Below, piece by piece: positions 7,502-17,054 of a stretch of 40,876 bases of DNA. The position numbers and the translations under genes are program-made. The stretch lies in assembly GCA_017504205.1 (NCBI GenBank), contig JAFVRO010000013.1, forward strand, positions 1-40,876. The letters run 5' to 3'. The notes beneath the pieces are model-generated. The model saw only the letters and a list, made by a program, of their open reading frames with translations, did not search any database and was not told the DNA's origin. The DNA comes from Clostridia bacterium (GTDB taxonomy: Bacteria; Bacillota; Clostridia; Oscillospirales; CAG-272). How positions within the stretch are numbered: the first letter of the stretch is position 1; each line of letters opens with the position of its first letter.

Positions 7502-7525
7502 GTTTAATTGATATAGTTTATCGGG

Positions 7526-8953
7526 TTAAATCTGCCTTGAAACAACTGTTCCAAGAATGTCTCCGCCCTTGGTTATCGGGCCACGCTTAATATGTACGTC
7601 GCGCCATCTTTCTTCAAATTCCATCATTTCCGCTGACGGCAATTTTGGCTTGGTGCGTCCGAAGAACACGTCCATAAAGCCTTCAACCGTGTTTTGCTGA
7701 AGCTCGACAAGCTCCTTGGGGGCGCCTTCTATCGCGTAAGCACGCATAGCAATTCCCACACCGTGTGACAGCTTCTGAAGTGGGAAGAAGTACTCGCGCA
7801 AAAGGAACTGCGTGTAGCTTACAAGCCTGAGTGAGCTGTAGCAACGGTGCTGACGGTCGTATTCAGTTCCAACGGCCTCAATAGCAACGCTGAGCCCCTT
7901 CTTTACCGCGTTTTTTACACCCTCACTTGTCGGCTCCTCAACGAAGCAGACGGTGAACTTGTGCGGAAAATGTGCACTCCTTTCAAGATTGTGTACGTCG
8001 CTCGACGCTACTACGGGGACGTCTATTCCTTCAATGCGAAGCTCGTTCCACATATTGACCGAACGGTTACATCCGTCAACCTGCATTCCACCAAATAACT
8101 CGTAGGCATCAAACATACCGCTCCTCAGAAGTGTCTTAACGAAATCATCGCAAAGATTGAATACAAGCTGCGTTTTGGGATACCAATACGGGTGTGGCAG
8201 TATGGCTATTCCACCGAGCTCGTGAACTCTGTCCGTTGCCCAAAGCGCACGCGCGTATCTTTCCTTGTAGCTTTCGGGAATATTTTCAGGAACGCGTGTC
8301 AGATATTCTTCAATAGCTTTATAATACCCGTCAAGATCCAGAACATACTGCTCGGTTACGCTCTTATTCTCACCGCCGATCCTGACGATGTGAACGGGGC
8401 TTCCCGGGGTGTGTATCTCCTCGCCTATGATGCGGCACATGCCCGTGTTGACACCTTCATACACCTCGTCGATCTCTCCGCCGGGGTAGAAGCGGTTGTG
8501 GTCTGTCAGAGCAAAGCAGTCGTAGCCCTGCTCACGCAAGTGTCCTGCAAGAGCTGCAGGATCGCGTCTTCCGTCGGAACGGTAACTGTGAGTATGCAGA
8601 TCCCCCTTCATAGGCCTGAGTCCGTAGAGATCGGATTTAACTGAATATACTCTCATTTCCCAAGCGGTTGCAGGATCCTCGGGACGGGAAACGATGATAA
8701 GATGCTCCTGCTCGTCCTCAAACGTATAGTCAAACTCAAGCACGCCGCCGCTTGCCTTTACGGTGAATTTTGAGCGGCACAGACGCTTTCCGGGGATACC
8801 TTCGTCGCCGTGCGTGTGAATGATCAGAACGTCATATTCCTTGTCATTTACGAAAAGAAAGCATCTCTCCGTTGGAATGACGTAAAAGTGGGTAGTCTTT
8901 CCAACCTCTGCTATTGCAGGTCGGATTATATAGTTGCGTGGTGTTGGTAGCAT
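7526..8953 (-). CDS. PHP-domain metal-dependent hydrolase (CehA/McbA-like)
   Basis: A 475-residue protein with a beta-rich N-terminal domain of about 110 residues, then a PHP-type phosphoesterase/hydrolase domain. Metal ligands are visible in KGDLHTHSYRSDG (~115-128), ALTDHNRF, GEEIHTP, ILPHPYW and SSDVHN. This is the layout of CehA/McbA-type hydrolases. The substrate is unknown. ATG at 8953 is used because GGAGG (8966-8962) lies 8 bases upstream; a TTG five codons earlier overlaps that site. It is a single-gene unit with its own promoter and a palindrome over the -35 region, so it is probably under a dedicated repressor. Terminators lie on both sides. Confidence 0.9.
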   Translation of the reverse strand: MLPTPRNYIIRPAIAEVGKTTHFYVIPTERCFLFVNDKEYDVLIIHTHGDEGIPGKRLCRSKFTVKASGGVLEFDYTFEDEQEHLIIVSRPEDPATAWEMRVYSVKSDLYGLRPMKGDLHTHSYRSDGRRDPAALAGHLREQGYDCFALTDHNRFYPGGEIDEVYEGVNTGMCRIIGEEIHTPGSPVHIVRIGGENKSVTEQYVLDLDGYYKAIEEYLTRVPENIPESYKERYARALWATDRVHELGGIAILPHPYWYPKTQLVFNLCDDFVKTLLRSGMFDAYELFGGMQVDGCNRSVNMWNELRIEGIDVPVVASSDVHNLERSAHFPHKFTVCFVEEPTSEGVKNAVKKGLSVAIEAVGTEYDRQHRCYSSLRLVSYTQFLLREYFFPLQKLSHGVGIAMRAYAIEGAPKELVELQQNTVEGFMDVFFGRTKPKLPSAEMMEFEERWRDVHIKRGPITKGGDILGTVVSRQI

Positions 8954-8984
8954 ATCAGTGTCCTCCAAGCGTTTTATTATTTAA

Positions 8985-9013
8985 ATGATACCACGAACAA
9001 ACATGTTTGTCAA
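8985..9013 (-). promoter_or_regulatory. Promoter and candidate operator of the PHP gene
   Basis: On the minus strand TTGACA (9013-9008), 17-base spacer, TATCAT (8990-8985). A perfect 14-bp palindrome, ACAAACATGTTTGT (8997-9010), overlaps the -35 box and spacer, where a bound repressor would block RNA polymerase. Confidence 0.8.
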
Positions 9014-9051
9014 TATAAAAAAGCAAAAATCGGTTTTCTCAAAACATACAA

Positions 9052-9084
9052 AAGACTCAGAAGCTCGTGTAACCTCTGAGTCTT
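9052..9084 (-). terminator. Terminator of the purine operon
   Basis: AAGACTCAGA/TCTGAGTCTT 10-bp perfect stem (9084-9075 with 9061-9052) with a 13-base loop, followed on the minus strand by TTGTATGTTTT. It lies 16 bases after the fhs stop codon and before the PHP promoter. Confidence 0.85.
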
Positions 9085-9099
9085 AAATTAATATACGTA

Positions 9100-10776
9100 T
9101 CAGAACAGACCGGTAATTATGCCGTCCTCGTCAACGTCTATCCTCTCAGCTGCAGGGGACTTGGGAAGACCCGGCATCGTCATGATTTCGCCCGTAAGTG
9201 CTACGATAAATCCGGCACCTGCAGATATTTTAACGTTTCTGACGGTTACAACGAAGTCCTCGGGCGCACCAAGCTTCGTGGGATCGTCCGAAAAGCTATA
9301 CTGCGTTTTCGCCATACAAACGGGACAGGAGCCAAAGCCCAGTGCTGTGAGCGTTTCGATCTGCTTCTGCGCCTGCGGAAGAATGCTTACACCCTTACCG
9401 CCGTATATCTTGGTTACTATGGAGTTGATCTTGCCCTCAATGCTTTCGGAGTCTGAGTATGAGAAGGTGAAGTCTCCCTTTTCTTCTTCACAAAGACGTA
9501 CTACCTCGCGTGCAAGCTCCTCACCGCCCTTGCCGCCTTCTGCCCATACCGTGGAAAGCTTGGTATTTACTCCGAGCTCACGGCATTTGCTGATGATGAA
9601 GTCTATCTCGGCATCTGTGTCAGTGGGGAAGCGGTTGACTGCAACCACGCAGGGAAGCTTATATACGTTCTTTATATTGGAAACGTGGCGGAGCAAATTG
9701 GGTATACCCTTTTCAAGTGCCACAAGATCCTCAGTAGCAAGCGCGTTCTTTGCCAGACCTCCGTGCATTTTGAGTGCCCTTACCGTAGCAACGATGACGA
9801 CCGCTGACGGCGTAAGTCCTGCCATGCGGCATTTGATGTCAAGGAACTTTTCAGCTCCCAGGTCAGCGCCAAAGCCTGCCTCGGTAACGGTGTAGTCACC
9901 CATCTTGAGCGCCATCTTGGTTGCAATTACCGAGTTACATCCGTGTGCGATATTCGCAAACGGGCCGCCGTGTACGAATGCGGGAGTGCCCTCAAGTGTC
10001 TGAACAAGGTTTGGCTTGAGTGCATCCTTGAGAAGTGCCGCCATAGCACCCTGTGCCTTGAGGTCTGCACAGGTTACGGGCTTATCATCGTAGGTGTAAC
10101 CAACGATGATGGATGCAAGTCGCTTTTTAAGGTCGGTAATGTCACTTGCAAGACAGAGAACCGCCATGATCTCGCTCGCAACTGTTATATCGTAGCCGTC
10201 CTCACGCGGAACGCCGTTGACCTTTCCACCAAGACCGTTCACTATAAATCGAAGCTGTCTGTCGTTCATGTCCACACATCTTTTCCAAGTGATCTTGCGA
10301 GGATCGATTCCAAGACTGTTACCCTGGTGTATGTGATTGTCAAGCATTGCACAGAGCAGATTGTTTGCCGCGCCTATCGCGTGGAAGTCTCCCGTGAAGT
10401 GAAGATTGATATCCTCCATCGGAACCACCTGTGCGTATCCGCCGCCGGCGGCACCGCCCTTAATTCCGAAAACAGGACCAAGGGACGGCTCGCGAAGTGC
10501 TACCGTTACGTTTTTACCGATTCTGTGAAGTCCGTCAGCAAGTCCTATCGTGGTGGTAGTCTTGCCCTCACCGGCAGGGGTCGGCGTTATCGCGGTCACG
10601 AGAACCAGCTTTCCTTCCTTGCGACTCTTGTCCTTGAGAAGAGAAAGGTCAATTTTTGCCTTGTATTTGCCGTACTGTTCAACGTATTCCATATCAATGC
10701 CGGCAGATGCGGCTATCTCCGTTATGGGCTTCATTTTACACGCCTGTGCGATCTCAATGTCGGTTAAGTATGCCAT
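9100..10776 (-). CDS. fhs: Formate-tetrahydrofolate ligase
   Basis: Joins formate to tetrahydrofolate with ATP, giving 10-formyl-THF. The 558 residues match the usual length. The P-loop [11 protein letters not shown] is at residues 64-74, and the conserved [20 protein letters not shown] segment follows near 270. AAGGAG stands 6 bases before the start codon. It is the last gene of the purine operon, 42 bases after purL. The PurN and AICAR formyltransferases encoded upstream both consume its product, and a formate-type channel is encoded in the same transcript. It also serves one-carbon metabolism generally (serine, glycine, acetogenic routes), so its purine role here is inferred from context. 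Confidence 0.98.
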   Translation of the reverse strand: MAYLTDIEIAQACKMKPITEIAASAGIDMEYVEQYGKYKAKIDLSLLKDKSRKEGKLVLVTAITPTPAGEGKTTTTIGLADGLHRIGKNVTVALREPSLGPVFGIKGGAAGGGYAQVVPMEDINLHFTGDFHAIGAANNLLCAMLDNHIHQGNSLGIDPRKITWKRCVDMNDRQLRFIVNGLGGKVNGVPREDGYDITVASEIMAVLCLASDITDLKKRLASIIVGYTYDDKPVTCADLKAQGAMAALLKDALKPNLVQTLEGTPAFVHGGPFANIAHGCNSVIATKMALKMGDYTVTEAGFGADLGAEKFLDIKCRMAGLTPSAVVIVATVRALKMHGGLAKNALATEDLVALEKGIPNLLRHVSNIKNVYKLPCVVAVNRFPTDTDAEIDFIISKCRELGVNTKLSTVWAEGGKGGEELAREVVRLCEEEKGDFTFSYSDSESIEGKINSIVTKIYGGKGVSILPQAQKQIETLTALGFGSCPVCMAKTQYSFSDDPTKLGAPEDFVVTVRNVKISAGAGFIVALTGEIMTMPGLPKSPAAERIDVDEDGIITGLF

Positions 10777-10818
10777 TTTTTACTCCTTAATATTTTAATA
10801 TTATTTATATTGGATAAA

Positions 10819-13800
10819 TCAGTTCTTTTTGAAGAAGTCTACTGCGCTCTCAAACATTCTGATGTTGAATTCGCCCTCTACGTTTTTGTAAAGTCCGCTT
10901 CCTATACGCTCGGAATGTCCCATCTTACCGAACACTCTGCCGTCAGGGGATGTGATACCCTCTATTGCAAAAGCGGAGTTGTTGGGGTTGAAGTCAATAT
11001 CGGAGGTCGCAAGACCGTCAAGTCCAACATATTGGGTTGCTATCTGACCGTTTGCGGCAAGCTCTCTGATGAGCGCCTCGTCTGCGAAAAATCTTCCCTC
11101 ACCGTGTGAAATCGGAACTGTGAAGATCTGACCGACCTCTACCTTTGAAAGCCAGGGAGAAAGATTGGATGCCACTCTCGTGCGTACAAGCCTTGATTGG
11201 TGACGCGAGATGGAGTTGAAGGTGAGCGTGGGACAGGTCGCATCAGTATCGATTATCTTACCGTAGGGAACGAGTCCGAGCTTGATAAGTGCCTGGAAAC
11301 CGTTGCAGATACCGCACATAAGGCCGCCTCTGTTGTCAAGAAGCTCGTGAACTGCATCCTTGACCTCGTTTCCTCTGAAAAATGCAGTAATGAATTTTCC
11401 CGATCCGTCAGGCTCGTCACCACCGGAAAATCCGCCGGGAAGCATAACTATCTGCGCCTCTCTTACTGCCTCGGCAAATTTCTGCGCGCTTCTTGCAATT
11501 CCGTCAGCCGTCAGGTTGTTTAAAACGATAATGCGTGCCTCAGCTCCTGCATCGCGGATGACCTTTGCAGTATCGTATTCACAGTTCGTGCCGGGGAATA
11601 CGGGGATAACCGCAAGCGGCTTTGCGCAAAGTACTGCGGGAGCTGTGCGCTTTTCTACCTTGAAGCTGAAGGTCTCAACCTTTTCGCTCTGCTCCGCCTT
11701 CGTCGGGTATACGCTCTCAAGTCTTGAGGTGTATTTTTCTGTAATGGTAGCAAGGTCTGCTTCAGAACCTTTATAGGTCAACATGGACTTGTCGGTTATC
11801 TCACCGATAATCACCATGCCGTCGCAAGGCTCGGTACCGTCTGCAAGCTCAAGCACGAATGATCCGTAAGCGTAGCCGAATATCTCGTCAAGGCTCAACG
11901 CATCTGTGTAATTAAAGCCAAAGCCGTTACCAAGACACATCTTCAGAATTGCCTCGGCAATACCTCCGTAGGTGGGAGTGTAGGCGGATACTGCCTTGCC
12001 TGTCGAAAGATAATTATATACCTTTTCAAATACCTTGAGCAGGGATCCCGTTACGGGAAGACCGTTTTCGTCGTATTCGGGCTTTATTAATGCAACCTTG
12101 TTGCCTGATTTCTTGAACTCGGGGGAGACTATTCTGTCCGTGCTTGACGTTGTGACCGCAAAGGAAACAAGCGTCGGAGGGACGTCGAGAGACTCAAAGC
12201 TTCCACTCATGGAGTCCTTTCCGCCTATCGAACCGATCTTAAGCTCCATCTGCGCCTTGAATGCACCAAGGAGCGCGGACAGGGGCTTGCCCCAACGGGT
12301 CGGATCGTGTGCAAGCTTTTCAAAATACTCCTGGAAGGTGAGATATACGTCCTTGAACTCCGCACCCGTCGCAACAAGCTTGGATACCGATTCAATTACC
12401 GCAAGATACGCACCGTGATAAGGACTCTTTTCCATTATCATCGGGTTGTAGCCCCAGGACATAAGAGAACAGGTGTCAGTATGCTTCTGCTCTACGGAAA
12501 TCTTGTGAACCATCGCCTGAATGGGCGTGAGCTGATGCTTGCCGCCAAAGGGCATAAGAACAGTACCCGCACCGATCGTTGAGTCAAACCTTTCGGAAAG
12601 TCCTCTCTTGGAGCAGACGTTGAGGTCTCCTGCAAGCGCCTCGTACGCCGATGTAAAGTCACCCTCTACCTGCCTGTCATACTTCTGTGATGCCGCTGCG
12701 CGTACGTCAATGTGCTTTGCCGCACCGTTGGAATTGAGAAATTCACGGCTCAGGTCGACTATTACCCGTCCGTTCCAAACCATAGTAAGTCTTGGCTCAG
12801 CAGTGACTTTTGCCACAACCGTTGCCTCAAGGTTTTCTCCGTCGGCAAGCTCCAAAAATCTGTCCGCATCCTTTGCCTCTACTACGACCGCCATTCTTTC
12901 CTGCGACTCACTGATCGCAAGCTCGGTTCCGTCAAGACCCTCGTATTTCTTCGGTACCTTGTTCAGATCAATGAACAGACCGTCAGCAAGCTCTCCAATA
13001 GCAACCGAAACACCGCCCGCGCCGAAGTCGTTACATCTCTTTATGAGACGGCTTGCCTCGGGGTTACGGAAAAGTCTCTGAAGCTTTCTTTCCTCGGGCG
13101 CGTTACCCTTCTGAACCTCAGCACCGCAGGTCTCAAGAGATTCAAGCGTGTGGGACTTTGACGATCCCGTCGCACCGCCGCATCCGTCACGTCCCGTTCT
13201 TCCGCCGAGAAGAATGACTACGTCACCGTCCTCGGGGCGCTCACGGCGTACGTTTTCGGCAGGAGCCGCCGCAATTACCGCTCCGATCTCCATTCTTTTT
13301 GCAGCGTATCCTTTGTGATATATCTCGTCAACCATACCCGTAGCAAGACCGATCTGGTTTCCGTATGAGGAATATCCTGCCGCCGCAGTGGTTACTATCT
13401 TTCTTTGAGGAAGCTTGCCCTTCATAGTTTCGCTTATCGGCACAGTTGGGTCGGAAGCACCCGTAACTCGCATAGCGGCGTAAACATAGCTACGCCCTGA
13501 AAGCGGGTCTCTTATCGCACCGCCAATACAGGTTGCCGCACCGCCGAAGGGCTCGATCTCGGTCGGATGGTTGTGAGTCTCATTTTTGAAGAGCAATAAC
13601 CAATCCTCATCCTTTCCGTCAACCTTCACCTTGATCTTGACCGTGCAGGCATTTATCTCCTCGGATTCGTCAAGCTTTTCAAGCATTCCGTTTGCACGCA
13701 GATGCTTGACCGCTATCGTTGCTACGTCCATGAGGTTGATGGGCTTGGTTCTGCCAAGCGCACGACGGGTCTCAAGATACTCGTTGTATGTCGCCTCGAT

Positions 13801-14520
13801 AAGTGCATCCTCAAACTGCACACTGTCAATGGTGGTAAGGAATGTGGTGTGTCTGCAGTGATCCGACCAATAGGTGTCGATCATTTTTATTTCGGTGATT
13901 GTAGGATCGCGCTTTTCGGATATGAAATACTGCTGACAAAATGCAATATCGTCCGCATCCATCGCAAGACCGTTCTCCTTGATGAAATCGGCAAGTCCCT
14001 GTGCGTCAAGAGACGTAAAGCCCTCAAGCACATCGACCTCTGTGGGGATAGTGTAATCGGCCTTGAGCGTAGTGGGCATATCAAGGGAGGCCTCTCTCGC
14101 TTCAACGGGGTTAATAACGTATTTCTTGACGGTAGCAAGCTCATCCTCTGAGAGCGAACCGTAAATCAGATAGACCTTCGCTGTGCTGACCGTGGGGCGC
14201 TCACCCTGCGAGATAAGCTGAATGCACTGCGCTGCAGAATCTGCCCTCTGGTCAAACTGACCCGGAAGATACTCTACTGCGAAAACGGTTGCGCCGTCCG
14301 TATTGATGCTGTCGGTGACGATGTCAAGTGCCGGCTCGGAGAATACGGTCTTCTTTGCATATTCAAAAAGCTCGCCGTCAATGTTTTCGGCATCGTATCT
14401 GTTGATGATGCGAACATCTTCAAGCGATTTAATGCCAAGTACCTGTCTTATGTCGTTGCGGAGCGCGGATGCCTCCTGCGCCAGATCCTTCTTTTTTTCA
14501 ACGTAAACTCGGTAAACCAT
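10819..14520 (-). CDS. purL: Phosphoribosylformylglycinamidine synthase, single-chain
   Basis: Converts FGAR, glutamine and ATP to FGAM (purine step 4). At 1233 residues it is the fused form that carries its own glutaminase, in contrast to the split PurS/PurQ/PurL of Bacillus. Visible motifs are TYWSDHCRHTTF (~residue 210), KNETHNHPTEIEPFGGAAT (~305), KGNAPEERK, and the second half with IGSIGGKDSMSG. The C-terminal glutaminase has FPGTNCEYDTAKV, the nucleophile Cys1072 in GICNGFQ, and His1139/Glu1141 in SHGEGRF. All catalytic residues are present. It follows purD by 40 bases and precedes fhs by 42. Length and motifs match the clostridial/streptococcal clade of this enzyme. Confidence 0.98.
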   Translation of the reverse strand: MVYRVYVEKKKDLAQEASALRNDIRQVLGIKSLEDVRIINRYDAENIDGELFEYAKKTVFSEPALDIVTDSINTDGATVFAVEYLPGQFDQRADSAAQCIQLISQGERPTVSTAKVYLIYGSLSEDELATVKKYVINPVEAREASLDMPTTLKADYTIPTEVDVLEGFTSLDAQGLADFIKENGLAMDADDIAFCQQYFISEKRDPTITEIKMIDTYWSDHCRHTTFLTTIDSVQFEDALIEATYNEYLETRRALGRTKPINLMDVATIAVKHLRANGMLEKLDESEEINACTVKIKVKVDGKDEDWLLLFKNETHNHPTEIEPFGGAATCIGGAIRDPLSGRSYVYAAMRVTGASDPTVPISETMKGKLPQRKIVTTAAAGYSSYGNQIGLATGMVDEIYHKGYAAKRMEIGAVIAAAPAENVRRERPEDGDVVILLGGRTGRDGCGGATGSSKSHTLESLETCGAEVQKGNAPEERKLQRLFRNPEASRLIKRCNDFGAGGVSVAIGELADGLFIDLNKVPKKYEGLDGTELAISESQERMAVVVEAKDADRFLELADGENLEATVVAKVTAEPRLTMVWNGRVIVDLSREFLNSNGAAKHIDVRAAASQKYDRQVEGDFTSAYEALAGDLNVCSKRGLSERFDSTIGAGTVLMPFGGKHQLTPIQAMVHKISVEQKHTDTCSLMSWGYNPMIMEKSPYHGAYLAVIESVSKLVATGAEFKDVYLTFQEYFEKLAHDPTRWGKPLSALLGAFKAQMELKIGSIGGKDSMSGSFESLDVPPTLVSFAVTTSSTDRIVSPEFKKSGNKVALIKPEYDENGLPVTGSLLKVFEKVYNYLSTGKAVSAYTPTYGGIAEAILKMCLGNGFGFNYTDALSLDEIFGYAYGSFVLELADGTEPCDGMVIIGEITDKSMLTYKGSEADLATITEKYTSRLESVYPTKAEQSEKVETFSFKVEKRTAPAVLCAKPLAVIPVFPGTNCEYDTAKVIRDAGAEARIIVLNNLTADGIARSAQKFAEAVREAQIVMLPGGFSGGDEPDGSGKFITAFFRGNEVKDAVHELLDNRGGLMCGICNGFQALIKLGLVPYGKIIDTDATCPTLTFNSISRHQSRLVRTRVASNLSPWLSKVEVGQIFTVPISHGEGRFFADEALIRELAANGQIATQYVGLDGLATSDIDFNPNNSAFAIEGITSPDGRVFGKMGHSERIGSGLYKNVEGEFNIRMFESAVDFFKKN

Positions 14521-14560
14521 TTATTATATTGTATTCCTTTCGATAGAACTGTAAATTGTA

Positions 14561-15829
14561 CTACTCTGCAAGAGCCTTCAGTGCGCGTTGACCTATATCG
14601 TGGCGATAGTGAGCATCCTTAAAGCTGATATGACTCAAAGCATCATACGCTTTGTCAAGCGCCAGGGGAAGAGTCTGTGCCGTCGCTGTGATACCAAGTA
14701 CTCTGCCGCCTGCTGTCAGAAGCTTGCCGTCCTGAAGCTTTGCACCGGCATAGTAGATACAAGCCTCGGGATCACCGTCAACCTTTATCTCGTAGCCGCT
14801 TTGATAGCTTTCGGGGTATCCGCCCGATGCCATAATAACACAAGCCGCCGCGCCGTCCGAAAACTCAACAGGCGTCGATGCAAGAGTGCCGCCTGTTACC
14901 GCTTGCATTACGGTCAGAAGATCACTCTTGAGCAGAGGAAGCACGACCTGTGTTTCGGGATCCCCGAAACGGCAGTTGTACTCGATGACCTTTGGGCCGC
15001 CCGGTGTGAGCATAAGTCCGAAGTACAGACAACCCTTGAAGGTGCGTCCTTCAGCATTCATCGCCTTTATTGTCGGCTCAAATATAGTGCGCATACATTC
15101 ATCTGCAATTTCGACAGTGTAATACGGATTGGGAGCTACCGTTCCCATGCCGCCGGTGTTAAGTCCCGTGTCGCCGTCAAAGGCTCTCTTGTGATCCATC
15201 GAAGAAACCATAGGCACCACCACGTTGCCGTCCGTGAATGCAAGCACGGAAACCTCGGGGCCTGTAAGAAACTCCTCAATAACAATATTGTTGCCACTGG
15301 CACCGAATTTTTTGTCCGTCATAATGGACTTGACCGCCTCGTACGCCTCGTCGCGCGTCATAGCAATTATAACGCCCTTGCCGAGCGCCAGACCGTCTGC
15401 CTTGATGACAGTAGGGATCGGCGCACCCTTGAGATATTCAAGTGCGGAATCAGCATCCGAAAAGACCTCGTAACGGGCAGTCGGGATACCGTATTTTTTC
15501 ATAAGGTTTTTGGAAAAGACCTTACTGCCCTCGATTATTGCTGCCTTAGCGTCAGGGCCGAAGCAGGGAATACCTTTTGCGTTCAAGGCATCAACCGCAC
15601 CAAGCACCAACGGATCGTCGGGTGCGACCACGGCGTAGTCAATTTGATTTTCAACTGCGAAGCGGACTATACCGTCAATATCTTTAGCACCTATGTTGAC
15701 GCAGATCGCATCCTGTGCAATACCTCCGTTACCGGGAAGTGCGTATATTTCCGATACGGTGGGGTTCTCCTTGAGCTTTTTGATGATCGCATGCTCACGT
15801 CCGCCACCGCCGACTACCATTATTTTCAT
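14561..15829 (-). CDS. purD: Phosphoribosylamine-glycine ligase
   Basis: Makes GAR from phosphoribosylamine, glycine and ATP (purine step 2). The 422 residues are the usual single-domain bacterial length. It opens with VVGGGGREHAIIKKL, the N-terminal nucleotide-fold signature. The ATP-grasp core shows VIKADGLALGKGVIIA, IVIEEFLTGPEVSVLAF and the metal-binding VIEYNCRFGDPETQ. AAAGGA lies about 10 bases before the start. It is co-directional with the AICAR formyltransferase gene (25-base gap) and purL. No fusion to PurM or PurN domains, which are separate genes here. Confidence 0.98.
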   Translation of the reverse strand: MKIMVVGGGGREHAIIKKLKENPTVSEIYALPGNGGIAQDAICVNIGAKDIDGIVRFAVENQIDYAVVAPDDPLVLGAVDALNAKGIPCFGPDAKAAIIEGSKVFSKNLMKKYGIPTARYEVFSDADSALEYLKGAPIPTVIKADGLALGKGVIIAMTRDEAYEAVKSIMTDKKFGASGNNIVIEEFLTGPEVSVLAFTDGNVVVPMVSSMDHKRAFDGDTGLNTGGMGTVAPNPYYTVEIADECMRTIFEPTIKAMNAEGRTFKGCLYFGLMLTPGGPKVIEYNCRFGDPETQVVLPLLKSDLLTVMQAVTGGTLASTPVEFSDGAAACVIMASGGYPESYQSGYEIKVDGDPEACIYYAGAKLQDGKLLTAGGRVLGITATAQTLPLALDKAYDALSHISFKDAHYRHDIGQRALKALAE

Positions 15830-15854
15830 TGTGACCGTCCTTTCAAGCAGCAGA

Positions 15855-17039
15855 TCAATGGTGGAACAGTCTCATTCCCGTGAACGCCATAACGATGCCG
15901 TATTTGTTGCAGCACTCGATAACTACGTCGTCACGTATTGATCCACCCGGCTCTGCAATGTAAGACGCGCCGCTTCTCTTTGCTCTTTCAATGTTGTCAT
16001 CAAATGGGAAGAAAGCGTCCGATCCAACGGATACGCCCGTGATTGTGTCAAGATATGCTCTCATTTCTTCCTTGGTGAACGGCTCGGGACGTGTGGTGAA
16101 ATATTTCTGCCAGATTCCGTCTGCACAGACATCCTCCTCGTTCTTGTTGATGTATCCGTCTATAACATTGTCTCGCTCCGCTCTTGCAAGAGTGGGAAGG
16201 AAGGGAAGGGATAGCACCTTTTCGTGCTGACGGAGATGCCAGGTGTCCGCCTTTGTTCCTGCAAGCCTTGTGCAGTGAATTCTTGACTGCTGACCGGCAC
16301 CTACTCCGATAGCCTGTCCGTCATAAGCGTAGCATACAGAGTTTGACTGCGTGTATTTGAGCGTGATGAGGGATATGATAAGGTCTCTTATCGCCTCCTC
16401 CGGGAACTCCTTGTTTGCGGTAACGATATTTGAAAGCAGCTCGCGGTCGATTCTGAAATCGTTTCTGCCCTGCTCAAATGTAATGCCGTATACCTGCTTG
16501 TGCTCTGCATGATCGGGAACGTAATTCGGGTCTATCTGAACTATGTTGTAGTTTCCACCTCTCTTGCTCTTGAGTATTTCAAGTGCCTTGGGTGTGTATG
16601 AAGGTGCTATGATTCCGTCAGATACCTCACGCTTGATGATAAGAGCCGTAGTTTCGTCACATTCGTCGGAGAGCGCGATCCAGTCACCGAAGGAACTCAT
16701 TCTGTCAGTGCCTCTTGCTCTTGCATATGCGCAGGCTATGGGAGAGTCGTCAAGACCTTCGATATCGTCGACGAAGCACGCCTTCTTCAGCTTGTCTGAA
16801 AGCTTGATACCTACTGCCGCACTTGTGGGGCTGACGTGCTTGAAGGATGCAGCGCAAGGGAGTCCGAGAGCCTCCTTAAGCTCCTTTACAAGCTGCCAGG
16901 AGTTGAAGGCGTCAAGGAAGTTGATATATCCGGGACGTCCGCTGAGTATCTGTATCGGAAGCTCGCTTCCGTCGTGCATATATATTTTTGCAGGCTTCTG
17001 GTTGGGGTTACAGCCGTATTTGAGTTCAAATTCTTTCAT
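15855..17039 (-). CDS. Stand-alone AICAR formyltransferase
   Basis: Transfers a formyl group from 10-formyl-THF to AICAR, giving FAICAR (penultimate step to IMP). It has 394 residues and corresponds only to the C-terminal transformylase half of PurH: KYGCNPNQKPA near the start, the catalytic Lys-His pair in AASFKHVSPTSAAVG (~residues 64-78), GVGAGQQSRIHCTRLA (~250), and a C-terminal PGGSIRDDVVIECC segment. The IMP cyclohydrolase half of PurH is missing. The PurO-type gene immediately upstream (15-base gap) supplies that activity. AAAGGGA precedes the start by 6 bases. This is a complete enzyme of a recognised stand-alone class, not a truncated PurH. Confidence 0.95.
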   Translation of the reverse strand: MKEFELKYGCNPNQKPAKIYMHDGSELPIQILSGRPGYINFLDAFNSWQLVKELKEALGLPCAASFKHVSPTSAAVGIKLSDKLKKACFVDDIEGLDDSPIACAYARARGTDRMSSFGDWIALSDECDETTALIIKREVSDGIIAPSYTPKALEILKSKRGGNYNIVQIDPNYVPDHAEHKQVYGITFEQGRNDFRIDRELLSNIVTANKEFPEEAIRDLIISLITLKYTQSNSVCYAYDGQAIGVGAGQQSRIHCTRLAGTKADTWHLRQHEKVLSLPFLPTLARAERDNVIDGYINKNEEDVCADGIWQKYFTTRPEPFTKEEMRAYLDTITGVSVGSDAFFPFDDNIERAKRSGASYIAEPGGSIRDDVVIECCNKYGIVMAFTGMRLFHH

Positions 17040-17054
17040 TTTCGTATCCCTTTC

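Noticed and set aside
9943..10767. 274-codon plus-strand open frame opposite fhs
   Set aside because: Antisense shadow of fhs with no recognisable motifs and implausible composition.
14588..15883. 431-codon plus-strand open frame opposite purD
   Set aside because: Lies entirely antisense to a well-conserved enzyme, is rich in Cys/Arg/His without domains, and has no ribosome binding site. It reflects codon bias of the real gene.
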